A stretch of 14,709 bases of DNA from a bacterium Ga0077546 (GTDB taxonomy: Bacteria; Cyanobacteriota; Vampirovibrionia; Obscuribacterales; Obscuribacteraceae), in NCBI GenBank assembly GCA_001464165.1, contig LNEX01000484.1, positions 1 through 14,709 of the forward strand, in the 5' to 3' direction. The translations under genes and the position numbers were made by a program. The notes under the pieces are model-generated. The model was not told where the DNA came from. It did not search any database and saw only the letters and a list, made by a program, of their open reading frames with translations. This document shows positions 1 through 8,016 of the stretch, piece by piece. Within the stretch, counting starts at the first letter, position 1, and every line of letters starts with the position of its first letter.

Positions 1-166
1 AACAGCGCAACTCTTCGCAGTTAGGTTTACTTGCCATTCAACATTTCTCTTCCCTCCAAATAACTTCTTCCAAACTTCCCAACTTCAATCTAGTTCTGCC
101 TTCACCTGCCAATGCCCCATAAATTAAGCGGCTAGATGAAGTCCACAACTCAAATTGGAATCAAAC

Positions 167-634
167 ATGAACCTTAAAACAACACTTATCACTGAAGTGG
201 TAACCACAACTGACAGGAAAGACCTGCTGCCCTTGCAAGTTGGTTCCAAGGTAGCGATTTTGCAACACAAGCATCTCAAATGCTCTCCTCATGGCTACGT
301 ACAGTTCATCAACGGAGCCTATATCTCGGTACGCGTCGAAGACATCGAACCAGTTGAAAGCGACGTCTGCGAGAACACTTTCGAATTTTATCCCAACGAA
401 TTGCAAGTCTTGGCCAACTACCAACACCCGCAGTTCAAACCAGGCACAGTGGTTCGCATAATCAAAATCAACTGGCTCAATGTCGCCCCCAAGACTCATG
501 GCATAGTCATTGGAGTAGAAGCGGAACGGATTTTGCTGCAACCAATTGGCGCCCACCCAGGTGCAATCGTTTCGCTTCGACCTGAAGACATCCAAGTCGA
601 GCCCAACCAGAGCATTCGCAGCCAGGAATGTTAG
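167..634 (+). CDS. Hypothetical protein, two SH3/KOW-like repeats
   Basis: I do not recognise this gene as a named family. The 155-residue product contains two similar segments, roughly residues 23-63 and 90-145. Each begins with a V/P-G-S/T-x-V-x-I strand, has a central HG-[YI]-V turn and ends in EDI-x-VE, which is the look of a small SH3-like or KOW-like beta barrel that has been duplicated. There is no signal peptide or membrane segment, so it is probably cytoplasmic. The start was placed at the ATG at 167 because GGAA lies six bases upstream (157-160); an in-frame TTG at 155 would add four residues but has no visible ribosome binding site. It stands alone, with 259 bases before the next gene. 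Function is unknown; such folds often bind nucleic acid or protein, but that is only an inference. Confidence 0.7.
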   Translation: MNLKTTLITEVVTTTDRKDLLPLQVGSKVAILQHKHLKCSPHGYVQFINGAYISVRVEDIEPVESDVCENTFEFYPNELQVLANYQHPQFKPGTVVRIIKINWLNVAPKTHGIVIGVEAERILLQPIGAHPGAIVSLRPEDIQVEPNQSIRSQEC

Positions 635-720
635 CTAGCGCTAATTAAACTAGTTGATCTAATTTCCGCGTGCCCCCCTGCAACAACAACAGCGGGTCCA
701 AGAAGCTTGCCTTGTGACCC

Positions 721-749
721 TTGAGCTATTTAGGGTCGAATCATATCTC
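721..749 (+). promoter_or_regulatory. Weak candidate promoter for the HAD gene
   Basis: TTGAGC (721-726) and TATCTC (744-749) are separated by exactly 17 bases, the spacing of a sigma-70-type promoter, and would give a leader of about 140 bases before the HAD-phosphatase start at 894. Both boxes match the consensus only partly, so this is a tentative call. Confidence 0.2.
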
Positions 750-883
750 TCTCAATTTTCTAAACAGGCACAGCTATCAGCATCTAAAGCAGAACACTCT
801 TTCATCGCTCGTTAGCTCCTGCACACGCAGCGCGAGTTACGCCTTTCTCTTTTTCCGCCTGCTATCAGCGGGTCTCTTTAACT

Positions 884-889
884 GGAGGA
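884..889 (+). promoter_or_regulatory. Strong Shine-Dalgarno of the HAD gene
   Basis: GGAGGA sits four bases before the ATG at 894. It is the strongest ribosome binding site in the window; most other genes here have weak or no recognisable site. It fixes the start of the HAD protein and suggests high translation. Confidence 0.85.
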
Positions 890-893
890 AATT

Positions 894-2048
894 ATGATCA
901 AACCAACGGATCTGCAGAACATCGTCTCCGCCATCGTTGCCCTCGATGCCGCCCAAGACAAACTCTATTCCATCGCCGGCGGCAGCATCGAAAGCGGCAA
1001 CGCCAAGGCTGCTCGCATGACCAGTCAGCAACGCCTCGACTACTTCCGTTCGGACGAATTTCGCCACTGGGTAGCCTGCGAAAAGGCTGCTGGTCGGCAA
1101 GTTTTCTGGCTCAAGGACGTCGACAAAACCCAGGGCGCCGGTGACATCTTCACCTTCTTCTTCAAGTGGCGGGCCGACAACGGCAAGTTCACCGAGAAGC
1201 AGCTGGCAGTAATCGCCGACTACCTGGAACAACGTCAGAACCAACGCCAGAACCAGAGCAACCAGCAAGCTCCCATGAGCTGGCCGGCGCGCATGCTCGC
1301 TGGTATCAAGAAAGTCTGCGGGAGCTTCGGCAAGAACAAGCCGGCCGCTGACCTCGGGCCTCATGAAGCTCTGCGTCTGTGGCTCAACAAGGAAGCCGGT
1401 GGTGATGGCATCGCCATGATGGACTTCTGGACCAACATCTACTGGCCCAGCCAAGTCGGTCTCTCCAAGGCCGAAAAGCTGGCCCAAGTGACTGCCTTCG
1501 CTCCGCTGTATGCCAGCAAGGCCTACCCTGATGTGAAGGAAGAAAACGAGCTGCTCACTTCCCTCGGCGTCACCGTGGTCATCGTCTCCAACGGCGACCA
1601 GGAGCTGGCCATCGCCGTTGCTCCGATTCTCGGTGTCAAACCAGAAAACGTCGTGGGCTCGCACTTGATCTACGACAAGAGCGGCATGTCCACTGGTGTC
1701 AACCACAGCTACGAAGTCGGTGGTGAAGAATGGCACTCGAAGCCGCAGCCGGGTAAGCCGCTAAGCTTTCACTACTGGCTGCACGTCAATCGTGCCCGTT
1801 TCGGCTGGTCACGGATCGACGAACGCAAGTTTGTCATTGCCGGCCGCGACGGCGACTCTGCCTCCACTGACGGTGGCATGATGATACTGATGCACCCGTG
1901 TGCCATCGGTAACTTCATGATCAACACGCCTGGTGAACCGGCACGCCTGGAGAAGTTCTTGGCCGTGGCCTCCAAGTATGGCTGGACCGTCGGCCAGTTC
2001 ATCACTCTCGACCACACCCCGTCCAAGACCGGCTACCGCCCCGACTAA
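894..2048 (+). CDS. HAD-superfamily (phosphoserine phosphatase-like) hydrolase
   Basis: The 384-residue protein carries the four haloacid-dehalogenase motifs in order: motif I DVDKT (Asp75 nucleophile, Asp77 acid/base, Thr79), motif II VSNGD (Ser232), a motif III lysine in SKPQPGK (Lys283 or Lys288) and motif IV GDSASTD (Asp321, Asp326). The VGSHL and STG turns between motifs II and III resemble HAD-IB enzymes of the SerB group, so phosphomonoester hydrolysis is likely. The substrate cannot be told. About 150 residues between motifs I and II form a large cap that includes a Gln/Asn-rich stretch (about 112-125), and about 70 residues precede motif I, so it is much longer than a normal SerB. 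No signal peptide is seen. Codons end in C or G far more often than in the neighbours, and it has the best ribosome binding site and terminator of the window, which suits high expression; horizontal origin is the alternative. It appears monocistronic. Confidence 0.82.
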   Translation: MIKPTDLQNIVSAIVALDAAQDKLYSIAGGSIESGNAKAARMTSQQRLDYFRSDEFRHWVACEKAAGRQVFWLKDVDKTQGAGDIFTFFFKWRADNGKFTEKQLAVIADYLEQRQNQRQNQSNQQAPMSWPARMLAGIKKVCGSFGKNKPAADLGPHEALRLWLNKEAGGDGIAMMDFWTNIYWPSQVGLSKAEKLAQVTAFAPLYASKAYPDVKEENELLTSLGVTVVIVSNGDQELAIAVAPILGVKPENVVGSHLIYDKSGMSTGVNHSYEVGGEEWHSKPQPGKPLSFHYWLHVNRARFGWSRIDERKFVIAGRDGDSASTDGGMMILMHPCAIGNFMINTPGEPARLEKFLAVASKYGWTVGQFITLDHTPSKTGYRPD

Positions 2049-2077
2049 GAGCCAGACGAAGCTAGTTCAGAAATAAC

Positions 2078-2116
2078 AAGAGAGGGGTCAGTTCACTCAG
2101 AACCGGCCCCTCTCTT
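2078..2116 (+). terminator. Rho-independent terminator after the HAD gene
   Basis: A perfect 10-base-pair arm AAGAGAGGGG (2078-2087) pairs with CCCCTCTCTT (2107-2116), with extra pairing inside it (GTTC 2091-2094 with GAAC 2100-2103 around a five-base loop). It begins 29 bases after the stop and is followed by the T-rich run TGTTTTCATT. This separates the HAD gene from the OmpA gene downstream. Confidence 0.9.
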
Positions 2117-2274
2117 TGTTTTCATTGAGTGCACCTAGATTTTTATCTTACTCTTCTATATATTTTTTCGATTTGTTTCTTAGCTTTTATAGTAGAACAG
2201 TCAGCAGCATCAAATCCGCTTAAGAATGGTCTATAAAAAGCCCTGTGTTAAGTCCAATTTGCTATGATTGCCTC

Positions 2275-3282
2275 ATGAAAACTCCAACCTCAAGACTTGC
2301 ACCCAGTAAACTTGCTCTAGCAAAACTTATAGGGACAATGTTAGCTGCAGGTTTTGTTTTATCCTGCCAAATTTTGACTGCGACTTTTTGCCTACAAACA
2401 GCGTCAGCACAATCAAACAATAAGCAAGCAAGCCATAAAAACAATCGCCCGTTCGAGTGGCCCACAAATCATACAGCCCAGACGAAACAAGCAAAAACAA
2501 AGCCAGAAGCAATCTTAAAAGCGCACGCTGTAGCTAAAACTGAGCCCACCGTCAAGTTAACCAAGACACCAACAATTGAACGCCTAGTGATCTCAACCGA
2601 TAGACTCTTTGACCCCGACCAGACCACAATAATGCCCGGCGGCGAAATCGCACTAAACAAGATAACCGAACACTTGAGTCGCTGGCACGAGCATCCCGTT
2701 GTGATCGAATGTCACACCGATAGCTTCGGCTTCGACACCTATATTCGAAAACTCAGTCAAGAGAGAGCTGAACGCCTGCGCCTCTGGTTTTTGCAACGAG
2801 GTCTGCTGCAAGATGTGCAAGTGACCGCTGTAGGTATAGGAAAAGGCCATCCCATTGCTCCGAACCAAACACCGGACGGCAAAGACAATCTCATTGGCAT
2901 GTCTGCCAATCGACGAATAGAGATAATCGTAGACAAAACCAAAGCCATAGAAGTGGCCGATATTAACCCCATTCACGAGTCTATCGAAGATCCAGAAAAC
3001 GCATCTCCCATGGCTCCAGTAGCTGAAAAGCAAGACTGGGCACCAGCTGATCAGAAAGACAGTGGCGACCTTATTAGAGAGCCAGAAATGACTAACTCAG
3101 ACAGCATCCACGAGCCCAATCCGATTCTCGATAGCCTGCCCACCCAGGAAGTAGCGCAGAAACCTAGAGGCTCCCAGGACTCAACTTCGCAAGCGCCAGC
3201 GGCCAAACCAACCACTGCCGAGCAACAGCGCGAGCACGAATGGGAGCATAAAGAGTTTGGCGTATGGCGCGAAGACAGATAG
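2275..3282 (+). CDS. Exported OmpA-family peptidoglycan-binding protein
   Basis: The product starts with a signal peptide (basic N-terminus, hydrophobic core about residues 19-40, cleavage probable after TASA near residue 45). A Lys/Thr-rich linker follows, then an OmpA C-terminal domain at about residues 105-222. The signature is clear: ECHTDSFG, the LSQERAERL helix and ANRRIEI. The Asp of HTD and the Arg of ERA correspond to the residues that bind the diaminopimelate side chain in this family. There is no beta barrel; a 115-residue acidic, Pro/Gln/Ser-rich tail follows instead and ends in an EHEWEHKE stretch. It is therefore probably a periplasmic or surface protein tethered to the wall. 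The ATG at 2275 was preferred over a GTG at 2245 because it starts directly at the signal peptide. VLSC inside the hydrophobic region is a poor lipobox. It converges with the - strand gene at 3317. Confidence 0.85.
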   Translation: MKTPTSRLAPSKLALAKLIGTMLAAGFVLSCQILTATFCLQTASAQSNNKQASHKNNRPFEWPTNHTAQTKQAKTKPEAILKAHAVAKTEPTVKLTKTPTIERLVISTDRLFDPDQTTIMPGGEIALNKITEHLSRWHEHPVVIECHTDSFGFDTYIRKLSQERAERLRLWFLQRGLLQDVQVTAVGIGKGHPIAPNQTPDGKDNLIGMSANRRIEIIVDKTKAIEVADINPIHESIEDPENASPMAPVAEKQDWAPADQKDSGDLIREPEMTNSDSIHEPNPILDSLPTQEVAQKPRGSQDSTSQAPAAKPTTAEQQREHEWEHKEFGVWREDR

Positions 3283-3316
3283 ACTATAGGAAGTTTTGAC
3301 TTTTCTATTCTTTAAA

Positions 3317-4516
3317 TTAGCTAGATAGTGAACCGTGTGACCAGAACAGTGACTCTTCTAAAGTTAGACAATTAGAATTGACTAGCTGCAACAATTCTCG
3401 GGCTTTGAAAAAGGTTTCTTTATCCTCTGGAAATGCCTCGAGCAAACAACTCTGAAGCAAACTGTCTGACTCAATACAAAATCTGATCTTAGCTTTCCAT
3501 GAACTACCGAGCTCGGCCAGTTCTTTCTTTTGTTCCAGTTCGTGTTCCCGCAAGAAACGCGATACTAAATCTCGATTGGCACTCATAAAACCAATCAGTT
3601 CTTGCGCTTTATCAGCATTTAGATAATCAAGCATGCGCAAATAAACATAGAACGAAATTTTGCCGGGTTGCTGCAAAGCAGTACCTAAAATAGCTTGAGA
3701 GCTAGCTTTAGGGTCTATGCTAGAATCACCACGCATTTTGTCGAGCATGGTCAATTTCATTCCGTCGCGATATGTAAGGGTACCGGACTCGATTCTTCTA
3801 GCAATACTAGAGAGTACGAAAAGTTTCTGCGCTGGTAAATTAGAATAAAGATAAAGCATATCAGCTAGGCCGCGCCCCGTTGTTACAGCCGCAGTGTGAT
3901 AAGTCTGAACATCTTCTACCGTAACGATTTCAGCCTCAATTAAAAGTCTTGTCAAAATGCGACTCGTCTTACTTAAGGCCTGTGAGCTAACCCTCAGTTT
4001 ACTAACTTCTTGCAAAGCGTCGGCCATAACTATTTCGCCACGCCGCAAGCGCTTTTGAATTTCAAGCACCTTATCAATTGTTGCTTGCTCTAAAAAATCG
4101 AAAGAGACAATTGCTTTGCCTAAGGGAAGACAAGCTGAGGTGGCACGCTCTAGTGCCTTATCGACCAATTCTGGCGCCAAGAGACCAGCCGCCTTCAGTA
4201 GTTCACCGAGGCGCATGCCTTTGCTATCTTCACAGTAGAATCCAAGGGTTAGCAAAGCATCGTTAAAGGTCCATTTACGCCTTTGCACGAGAGCAACTAC
4301 CGCTTGACACTCATCGACAGTTAGAAGTTGATCGCTTAGCATCCATTGAGCCTGCACGCAGGCCCTGAGCACCGAAGGCGAAATAATTTCTTGAGCTACT
4401 AAAGCTTGGCCAAGAGGGCTGCCAGTAGCTTTAGCAAAGTGCAGCGCCTTTTTAACTTCATCAGCGGAAGTCAATTTCAGCTCAGTAACAACCTCTCCCA
4501 ACATCAGTAATGGCAT
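3317..4516 (-). CDS. MshEN-repeat protein (GspE/PilB N-terminal-like), no ATPase
   Basis: The 399-residue protein is built from repeats that resemble MshEN domains, the c-di-GMP-binding N-terminal region of type II secretion/type IV pilus ATPases. Residues 6-57, 103-154 and 188-239 each hold two about 24-residue motifs (LG-x-x-[LV]-...-L-x-x-A/L) joined by a five-residue spacer. The clearest is RLGELLKAAGLL (102-113) followed by PLGKAIV (131-137). Between and after them a second short motif recurs, of the kind R-[RK]-G-x-[IL]-[TV]-x-x-D-A-L: about 78-88, 158-168, 243-253 and, weaker, 382-389. A degenerate fourth unit may lie at 275-320. No Walker motifs, membrane segment or signal peptide are present, so it is probably a cytoplasmic sensor or scaffold. 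Only the second unit keeps the Arg and Gly typical of nucleotide binding. No good ribosome binding site is visible at the ATG, so the start is less certain. Confidence 0.7.
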   Translation of the reverse strand: MPLLMLGEVVTELKLTSADEVKKALHFAKATGSPLGQALVAQEIISPSVLRACVQAQWMLSDQLLTVDECQAVVALVQRRKWTFNDALLTLGFYCEDSKGMRLGELLKAAGLLAPELVDKALERATSACLPLGKAIVSFDFLEQATIDKVLEIQKRLRRGEIVMADALQEVSKLRVSSQALSKTSRILTRLLIEAEIVTVEDVQTYHTAAVTTGRGLADMLYLYSNLPAQKLFVLSSIARRIESGTLTYRDGMKLTMLDKMRGDSSIDPKASSQAILGTALQQPGKISFYVYLRMLDYLNADKAQELIGFMSANRDLVSRFLREHELEQKKELAELGSSWKAKIRFCIESDSLLQSCLLEAFPEDKETFFKARELLQLVNSNCLTLEESLFWSHGSLSS

Positions 4517-4662
4517 TTATCTAGCCTATGTATGGACTAATTTGTACGTACTAAATCGAATACCATATCTTACCTATTTGAAAGTAATGTGTCTCGGCCC
4601 TAACACAAAATAAACATACCTCTGACATACCGTAGTATCTAGCCTCTGGCTGATTTCAAATT

Positions 4663-6717
4663 TCAGGCAGACAAGCCCAGCTGCTTGAGCAAGAAGGCGT
4701 ATTCGAATGCCACGTCTTTCAAAGCATCAAAGCGGCCTGACTTTCCTCCGTGCCCAGCAGCTTCAAGCATGATCTTGTAAATCAGTGGATTGGTATCAAG
4801 TTTAGTGGCGCGCAATCTAGCAATGTACTTGGAGGGCTCCCAGTAAGGCACCTGGCTGTCGTAGAAGGCCGACTGCACAAGCATGGCCGGATAATGCGCC
4901 GCTTGGATATTCTCGTACGGCGAATAAAGACGCATGTAATTATAGTCAGCCTCGATCTTAGGATTGCCCCATTCTTCGAACTCGCCCACGGTAAGCGGCA
5001 AACTCTCATCAAGCATGGTATTGATGACATCAACAAATGGCACATCAACAATAGCAGCGTTAAACAAATCCGGACGCCGGTTAAGTACCGCTCCCATAAG
5101 CAAGCCGCCCGCACTGCCACCTTCGATGCTCAAGCGCTGGCGTTCTGAATAGCCATTAGCGATCAAATGTTCAGCACAAGCAATAAAGTCGGTAAAGGTG
5201 TTCATTTTATTGCGCAGCTTGCCGTCATCGCGCCAGGTCTCGCCCATCTCCCCGCCACCACGAATGTGGGCAATGGCATAGATATAGCCACGATCGAGCA
5301 GACTGACTCGCGCACTACTAAAGCCACTGGATATAGTGATACCGTAAGAACCATAGCCGTATAAATGACACGGGCGAGGCTTCTCGATTTGGTCTTTATA
5401 GACCAGAGAGATAGGCACACGAGTACCATCGCTGGCAGTGGCAAAGATTCGTTCACTATGATAAGCGGAAGGGTCATATCCATTCACTTCTTGAGTCTTC
5501 AGCACAGCAGTAGTACGGCAATTGAGATCGTACTCAAAAGTGCACGGCGGCTGCACCATAGACTGATAACCGAAGCGATAAACTGCACTATCAAAAATGT
5601 GATTGGCTGCACCCGAAAGTGCATAAGCGGGCTCAGGAAAATCAATATAGTGCACGTCACCTGTAGACAATTTGGTAATGCGAATTTTATCGAGACCCTG
5701 GTCTGTTTCGAAGACGATCAAAAAATCAGCAAAGACATCGACGCCATCCAGCTTTACTCCAGGCCGATGGGCCAAAACTTCTTTCCACTTTGATGGAGTG
5801 CGACAAGGGGCCTTAAGCAGACGATAGTCTTTAGCACCATCATTGGTGAGAATGTAGAAATTCTTGCCATCATCCTCAACCTCATAGTCAACCATGTGCT
5901 TGCGCGGCAAAATTTCTTTAAAGAGCGAAAGTGGCTTTTCAGCACGAATGTAGCTAACCGATGCCGTAGTATGGCTGGAAGTGCTGAGATAAATAAACAC
6001 CCCTGTGCGCGTTTTAGAAAGATGCAAACCAAAGAACTCATCAGCTTCTTCGCAGACAAGGTGATGCTGCTTGCTGCCAATTCTGTGACGATAGACACGG
6101 TCAGAACGCTTAGTCACCTCATCTTCAGTGGTGTAGAAAAGAGTCTTGTTGTCGCTTGCCCAGACTACAGACGTGACCCGTTCGGCGGTTGTGGCTAGTA
6201 TCTTGCCACTGCGAAGATTCTTCACCACTAACTTATATTGGCGAAAACCCTTATCATCATACAAATAGGCAAGAAAGTTCCCACTAGGACTTAGAGCAAT
6301 AGCCTCTACCTCAAAGAAGTCGACTGCAGCAGCCAATCGATTGACATCGAGAATGACTTGCTCCGGGCTGCCAGGCTTAAGCCCACGGCGACAATAAATG
6401 CTGTACTGCTTACCCTCTTCGGTACGAGTGTAATAAAGCCAACCGCCGCGCTGAGCAGCCACAGATTCGTCAGCTTCTTTGATACGTGAGCGCATCTCTT
6501 GGTAGAGCTTCTCTTGCAGGTCGACCGTGTCAGCCATGTAGGAAAGAGCGTAGGCGTTTTCCGCCTGCAGATACGGAATTAAATCTGGATCTTGGGTGGG
6601 CAAGTTACGCATCCAGGCATAATCGTCGACGATATTTTTGCCGTGCAGAGCCACCACATGAGGCACTTTTTTCGCTACTGGCGGGGCCACAGGAGCTGGG
6701 CTTTTTGCTGAAGTCAT
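4663..6717 (-). CDS. ptrB: Oligopeptidase B (S9A prolyl oligopeptidase family)
   Basis: The 684-residue protein has the length and layout of oligopeptidase B: an N-terminal part and a seven-bladed propeller (about 75-410) followed by an alpha/beta-hydrolase domain. The catalytic triad is visible: Ser535 in GGSAGG, Asp620 in AFYDSQVPYWEP and His656 in AAGHGGKSG. The segment GEFEEWGNP (578-586) carries the acidic residues that in this family give preference for cleavage after Arg and Lys in short peptides. HIRGGGEMGETW (484-495) is also typical. There is no signal peptide, so it is a cytoplasmic peptidase; the first 16 residues are an Ala/Pro-rich extension. The ATG is supported by AAGGG six bases upstream (plus-strand 6724-6728). 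The gene follows the acyl-CoA dehydrogenase on the same strand after 100 bases, with a small hairpin in the leader. Confidence 0.95.
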   Translation of the reverse strand: MTSAKSPAPVAPPVAKKVPHVVALHGKNIVDDYAWMRNLPTQDPDLIPYLQAENAYALSYMADTVDLQEKLYQEMRSRIKEADESVAAQRGGWLYYTRTEEGKQYSIYCRRGLKPGSPEQVILDVNRLAAAVDFFEVEAIALSPSGNFLAYLYDDKGFRQYKLVVKNLRSGKILATTAERVTSVVWASDNKTLFYTTEDEVTKRSDRVYRHRIGSKQHHLVCEEADEFFGLHLSKTRTGVFIYLSTSSHTTASVSYIRAEKPLSLFKEILPRKHMVDYEVEDDGKNFYILTNDGAKDYRLLKAPCRTPSKWKEVLAHRPGVKLDGVDVFADFLIVFETDQGLDKIRITKLSTGDVHYIDFPEPAYALSGAANHIFDSAVYRFGYQSMVQPPCTFEYDLNCRTTAVLKTQEVNGYDPSAYHSERIFATASDGTRVPISLVYKDQIEKPRPCHLYGYGSYGITISSGFSSARVSLLDRGYIYAIAHIRGGGEMGETWRDDGKLRNKMNTFTDFIACAEHLIANGYSERQRLSIEGGSAGGLLMGAVLNRRPDLFNAAIVDVPFVDVINTMLDESLPLTVGEFEEWGNPKIEADYNYMRLYSPYENIQAAHYPAMLVQSAFYDSQVPYWEPSKYIARLRATKLDTNPLIYKIMLEAAGHGGKSGRFDALKDVAFEYAFLLKQLGLSA

Positions 6718-6748
6718 GGATTACCCTTCAATCAGCTCGTCAGAAAGG

Positions 6749-6765
6749 TCACGGTTTTGCCGTGA
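6749..6765 (-). repeat. Small inverted repeat in the ptrB leader
   Basis: TCACGG (6749-6754) and CCGTGA (6760-6765) form a perfect six-base-pair stem with a five-base loop. It lies 31 bases before the ptrB start and after the end of the acyl-CoA dehydrogenase gene. On the - strand it is followed by CCTTTC rather than a real T-run, so it could be a weak terminator, a leader hairpin or an operator; none can be chosen from sequence. Confidence 0.4.
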
Positions 6766-6817
6766 ACACAAACCCTTCGCTGACATGCCTATAGACGGAG
6801 TACTCGAATACTTAAAA

Positions 6818-7975
6818 TTAGAGGCCTAACTGTCTAGCAATAACCAGACGCTGAATTTCAGAAGTACCTTCGCCGATTTCGCAAAGCTTAGCATCACGCA
6901 GGAAACGCTCAGCTGGGAAATCAACAATGTAGCCGTAGCCGCCGTGAATCTGTACACAAAGGTTGCAAACTTTAGAGGCCACTTCAGAGGCAAACAGTTT
7001 CTGGTCTTTCATCCAAGCAGCATGATAAAGCATCAACCGAGCAGCACTGAGTTGAGTAGCCATATCAGCTAAATAACCTTGAATCATTTGGAACTTGCCA
7101 ATTGGCTGACCAAAAGCTTCACGCTGCTTGGCATAACTCAAAGCGGCATCGAATGCGGCTTGACCGATTCCAAGGGCAAGAGCGCCAATAGAAAGGCGAC
7201 CACCTTCAAGGGTTGTAAGTGCCTGCTTATAACCTTCGCCTTCTTGACCAATCATGTTCTCTTTAGGAATTTTGCAATCTTCAAAGGTCAAACTAGCGGT
7301 GGGGGAGCCACGCATTCCCAGTTTCTTTTCAACTTTGCTAACAAAGAAGCCCGGTGTGCCTTTCCCTACCACAAAGGATGAAATACCCCTACGCCCCTGA
7401 CTCTTGTCGGTCATTGCCATGATGATAGCAACGTCAGCGTCAGTAGCATTGGTGATGAATTGCTTGGTGCCGTTCAAAACGTAGTGGTCACCAACTAACT
7501 TAGCTGTGGTCTTCTGCATGGCAGCGTCAGAGCCAGTGCCGGGTTCGGTTAGTGCCCAACAACCGATGTATTCACCAGAGCAAAGCTTTGGCACAAATTT
7601 TTTCTTCTGCTCTTCTGAGCCAAACAGATAAAGCGGATTGGTACCCAGTGAAATGTGGGCCGCATAACTCAAACCCGTTGAACCGCACGCTCTACCAATT
7701 TCTTCAACAGCGATTACATACGAGCGATAGTCGGCCCCGGCGCCACCGTACTCTGCACTAATGGGAAGACCAAGATAACCAAGCTTTCCTAGCTCTTTGA
7801 AATTCTCAATGGGAAAACGAGCGTTTTGGTCTACGTCATGAGCCTTTGGAGCGATTTCCCGTGTGGCAAAATCTCTGATTGCTTCTCTGATAGCCTGATG
7901 CTCTTCGTCGAGAAACTCGCCAAATGGCATAACATCGTGCTCGGTAACTGAGGTGCTCACGTCACTCTCTCCCAT
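6818..7975 (-). CDS. Acyl-CoA dehydrogenase (short/branched-chain type)
   Basis: This FAD-dependent flavoprotein oxidises an acyl-CoA to the 2,3-enoyl-CoA and passes electrons to ETF. Visible signatures are the [10 protein letters not shown] segment (141-150), the [13 protein letters not shown] strand (231-243), the [15 protein letters not shown] stretch (285-299), QIHGGYGY (342-349) that contacts FAD, and [16 protein letters not shown] at the C-terminus with the catalytic base expected at Glu369. The pattern is that of butyryl-, isovaleryl- or short-chain enzymes; the exact substrate cannot be assigned. The N-terminus has about 15 extra residues and an alternative ATG exists at residue 16. 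An oddity: AAWMKDQ (319-325) runs straight into KLFASEVA (326-333), whereas relatives have about 12 more residues between helix and KLFA. No ETF or thiolase genes are adjacent, so the pathway is not revealed by context. Confidence 0.93.
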   Translation of the reverse strand: MGESDVSTSVTEHDVMPFGEFLDEEHQAIREAIRDFATREIAPKAHDVDQNARFPIENFKELGKLGYLGLPISAEYGGAGADYRSYVIAVEEIGRACGSTGLSYAAHISLGTNPLYLFGSEEQKKKFVPKLCSGEYIGCWALTEPGTGSDAAMQKTTAKLVGDHYVLNGTKQFITNATDADVAIIMAMTDKSQGRRGISSFVVGKGTPGFFVSKVEKKLGMRGSPTASLTFEDCKIPKENMIGQEGEGYKQALTTLEGGRLSIGALALGIGQAAFDAALSYAKQREAFGQPIGKFQMIQGYLADMATQLSAARLMLYHAAWMKDQKLFASEVASKVCNLCVQIHGGYGYIVDFPAERFLRDAKLCEIGEGTSEIQRLVIARQLGL

Positions 7976-8016
7976 ATAACTCTTAATATAAAGCAGATCA
8001 TAGCGCCAAACGGCCT

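Noticed and set aside
161..595. Open frame of 144 codons on the - strand opposite the first gene
   Set aside because: The composition looks non-natural (many aromatic residues and Cys, no domain), and the + strand frame shows a clear internal duplication.
725..750. Possible tRNA T-arm (GGTCGAATC)
   Set aside because: There is no matching acceptor stem, anticodon arm or D arm around it; no tRNA was found in the window.
837..1736. Long open frame of 299 codons on the - strand
   Set aside because: It lies opposite the HAD gene, whose GC-rich third positions leave few stops on the other strand. It has no ribosome binding site and no recognisable domain, while the + strand frame carries all HAD motifs.
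2245..2274. GTG start that extends the OmpA protein by ten residues
   Set aside because: The extension has no ribosome binding site and would put an uncharged, Cys-containing stretch before an otherwise complete signal peptide that starts at the ATG at 2275.
2275..2400. Lipoprotein signal (VLSC) in the OmpA protein
   Set aside because: The residue before Ser is Leu, the cysteine is within a continuing hydrophobic stretch, and a normal signal-peptidase I site (TASA) follows; a lipoprotein is not the best reading.
4544..4551. GTACGTAC palindrome upstream of the MshEN-repeat gene
   Set aside because: Eight bases in AT-rich sequence with alternating composition are expected by chance, and no promoter elements could be placed around it.
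5365..5793. Open frame of 142 codons on the + strand inside ptrB
   Set aside because: It is a shadow frame: the - strand carries a full-length oligopeptidase B with intact propeller and triad through the same bases.
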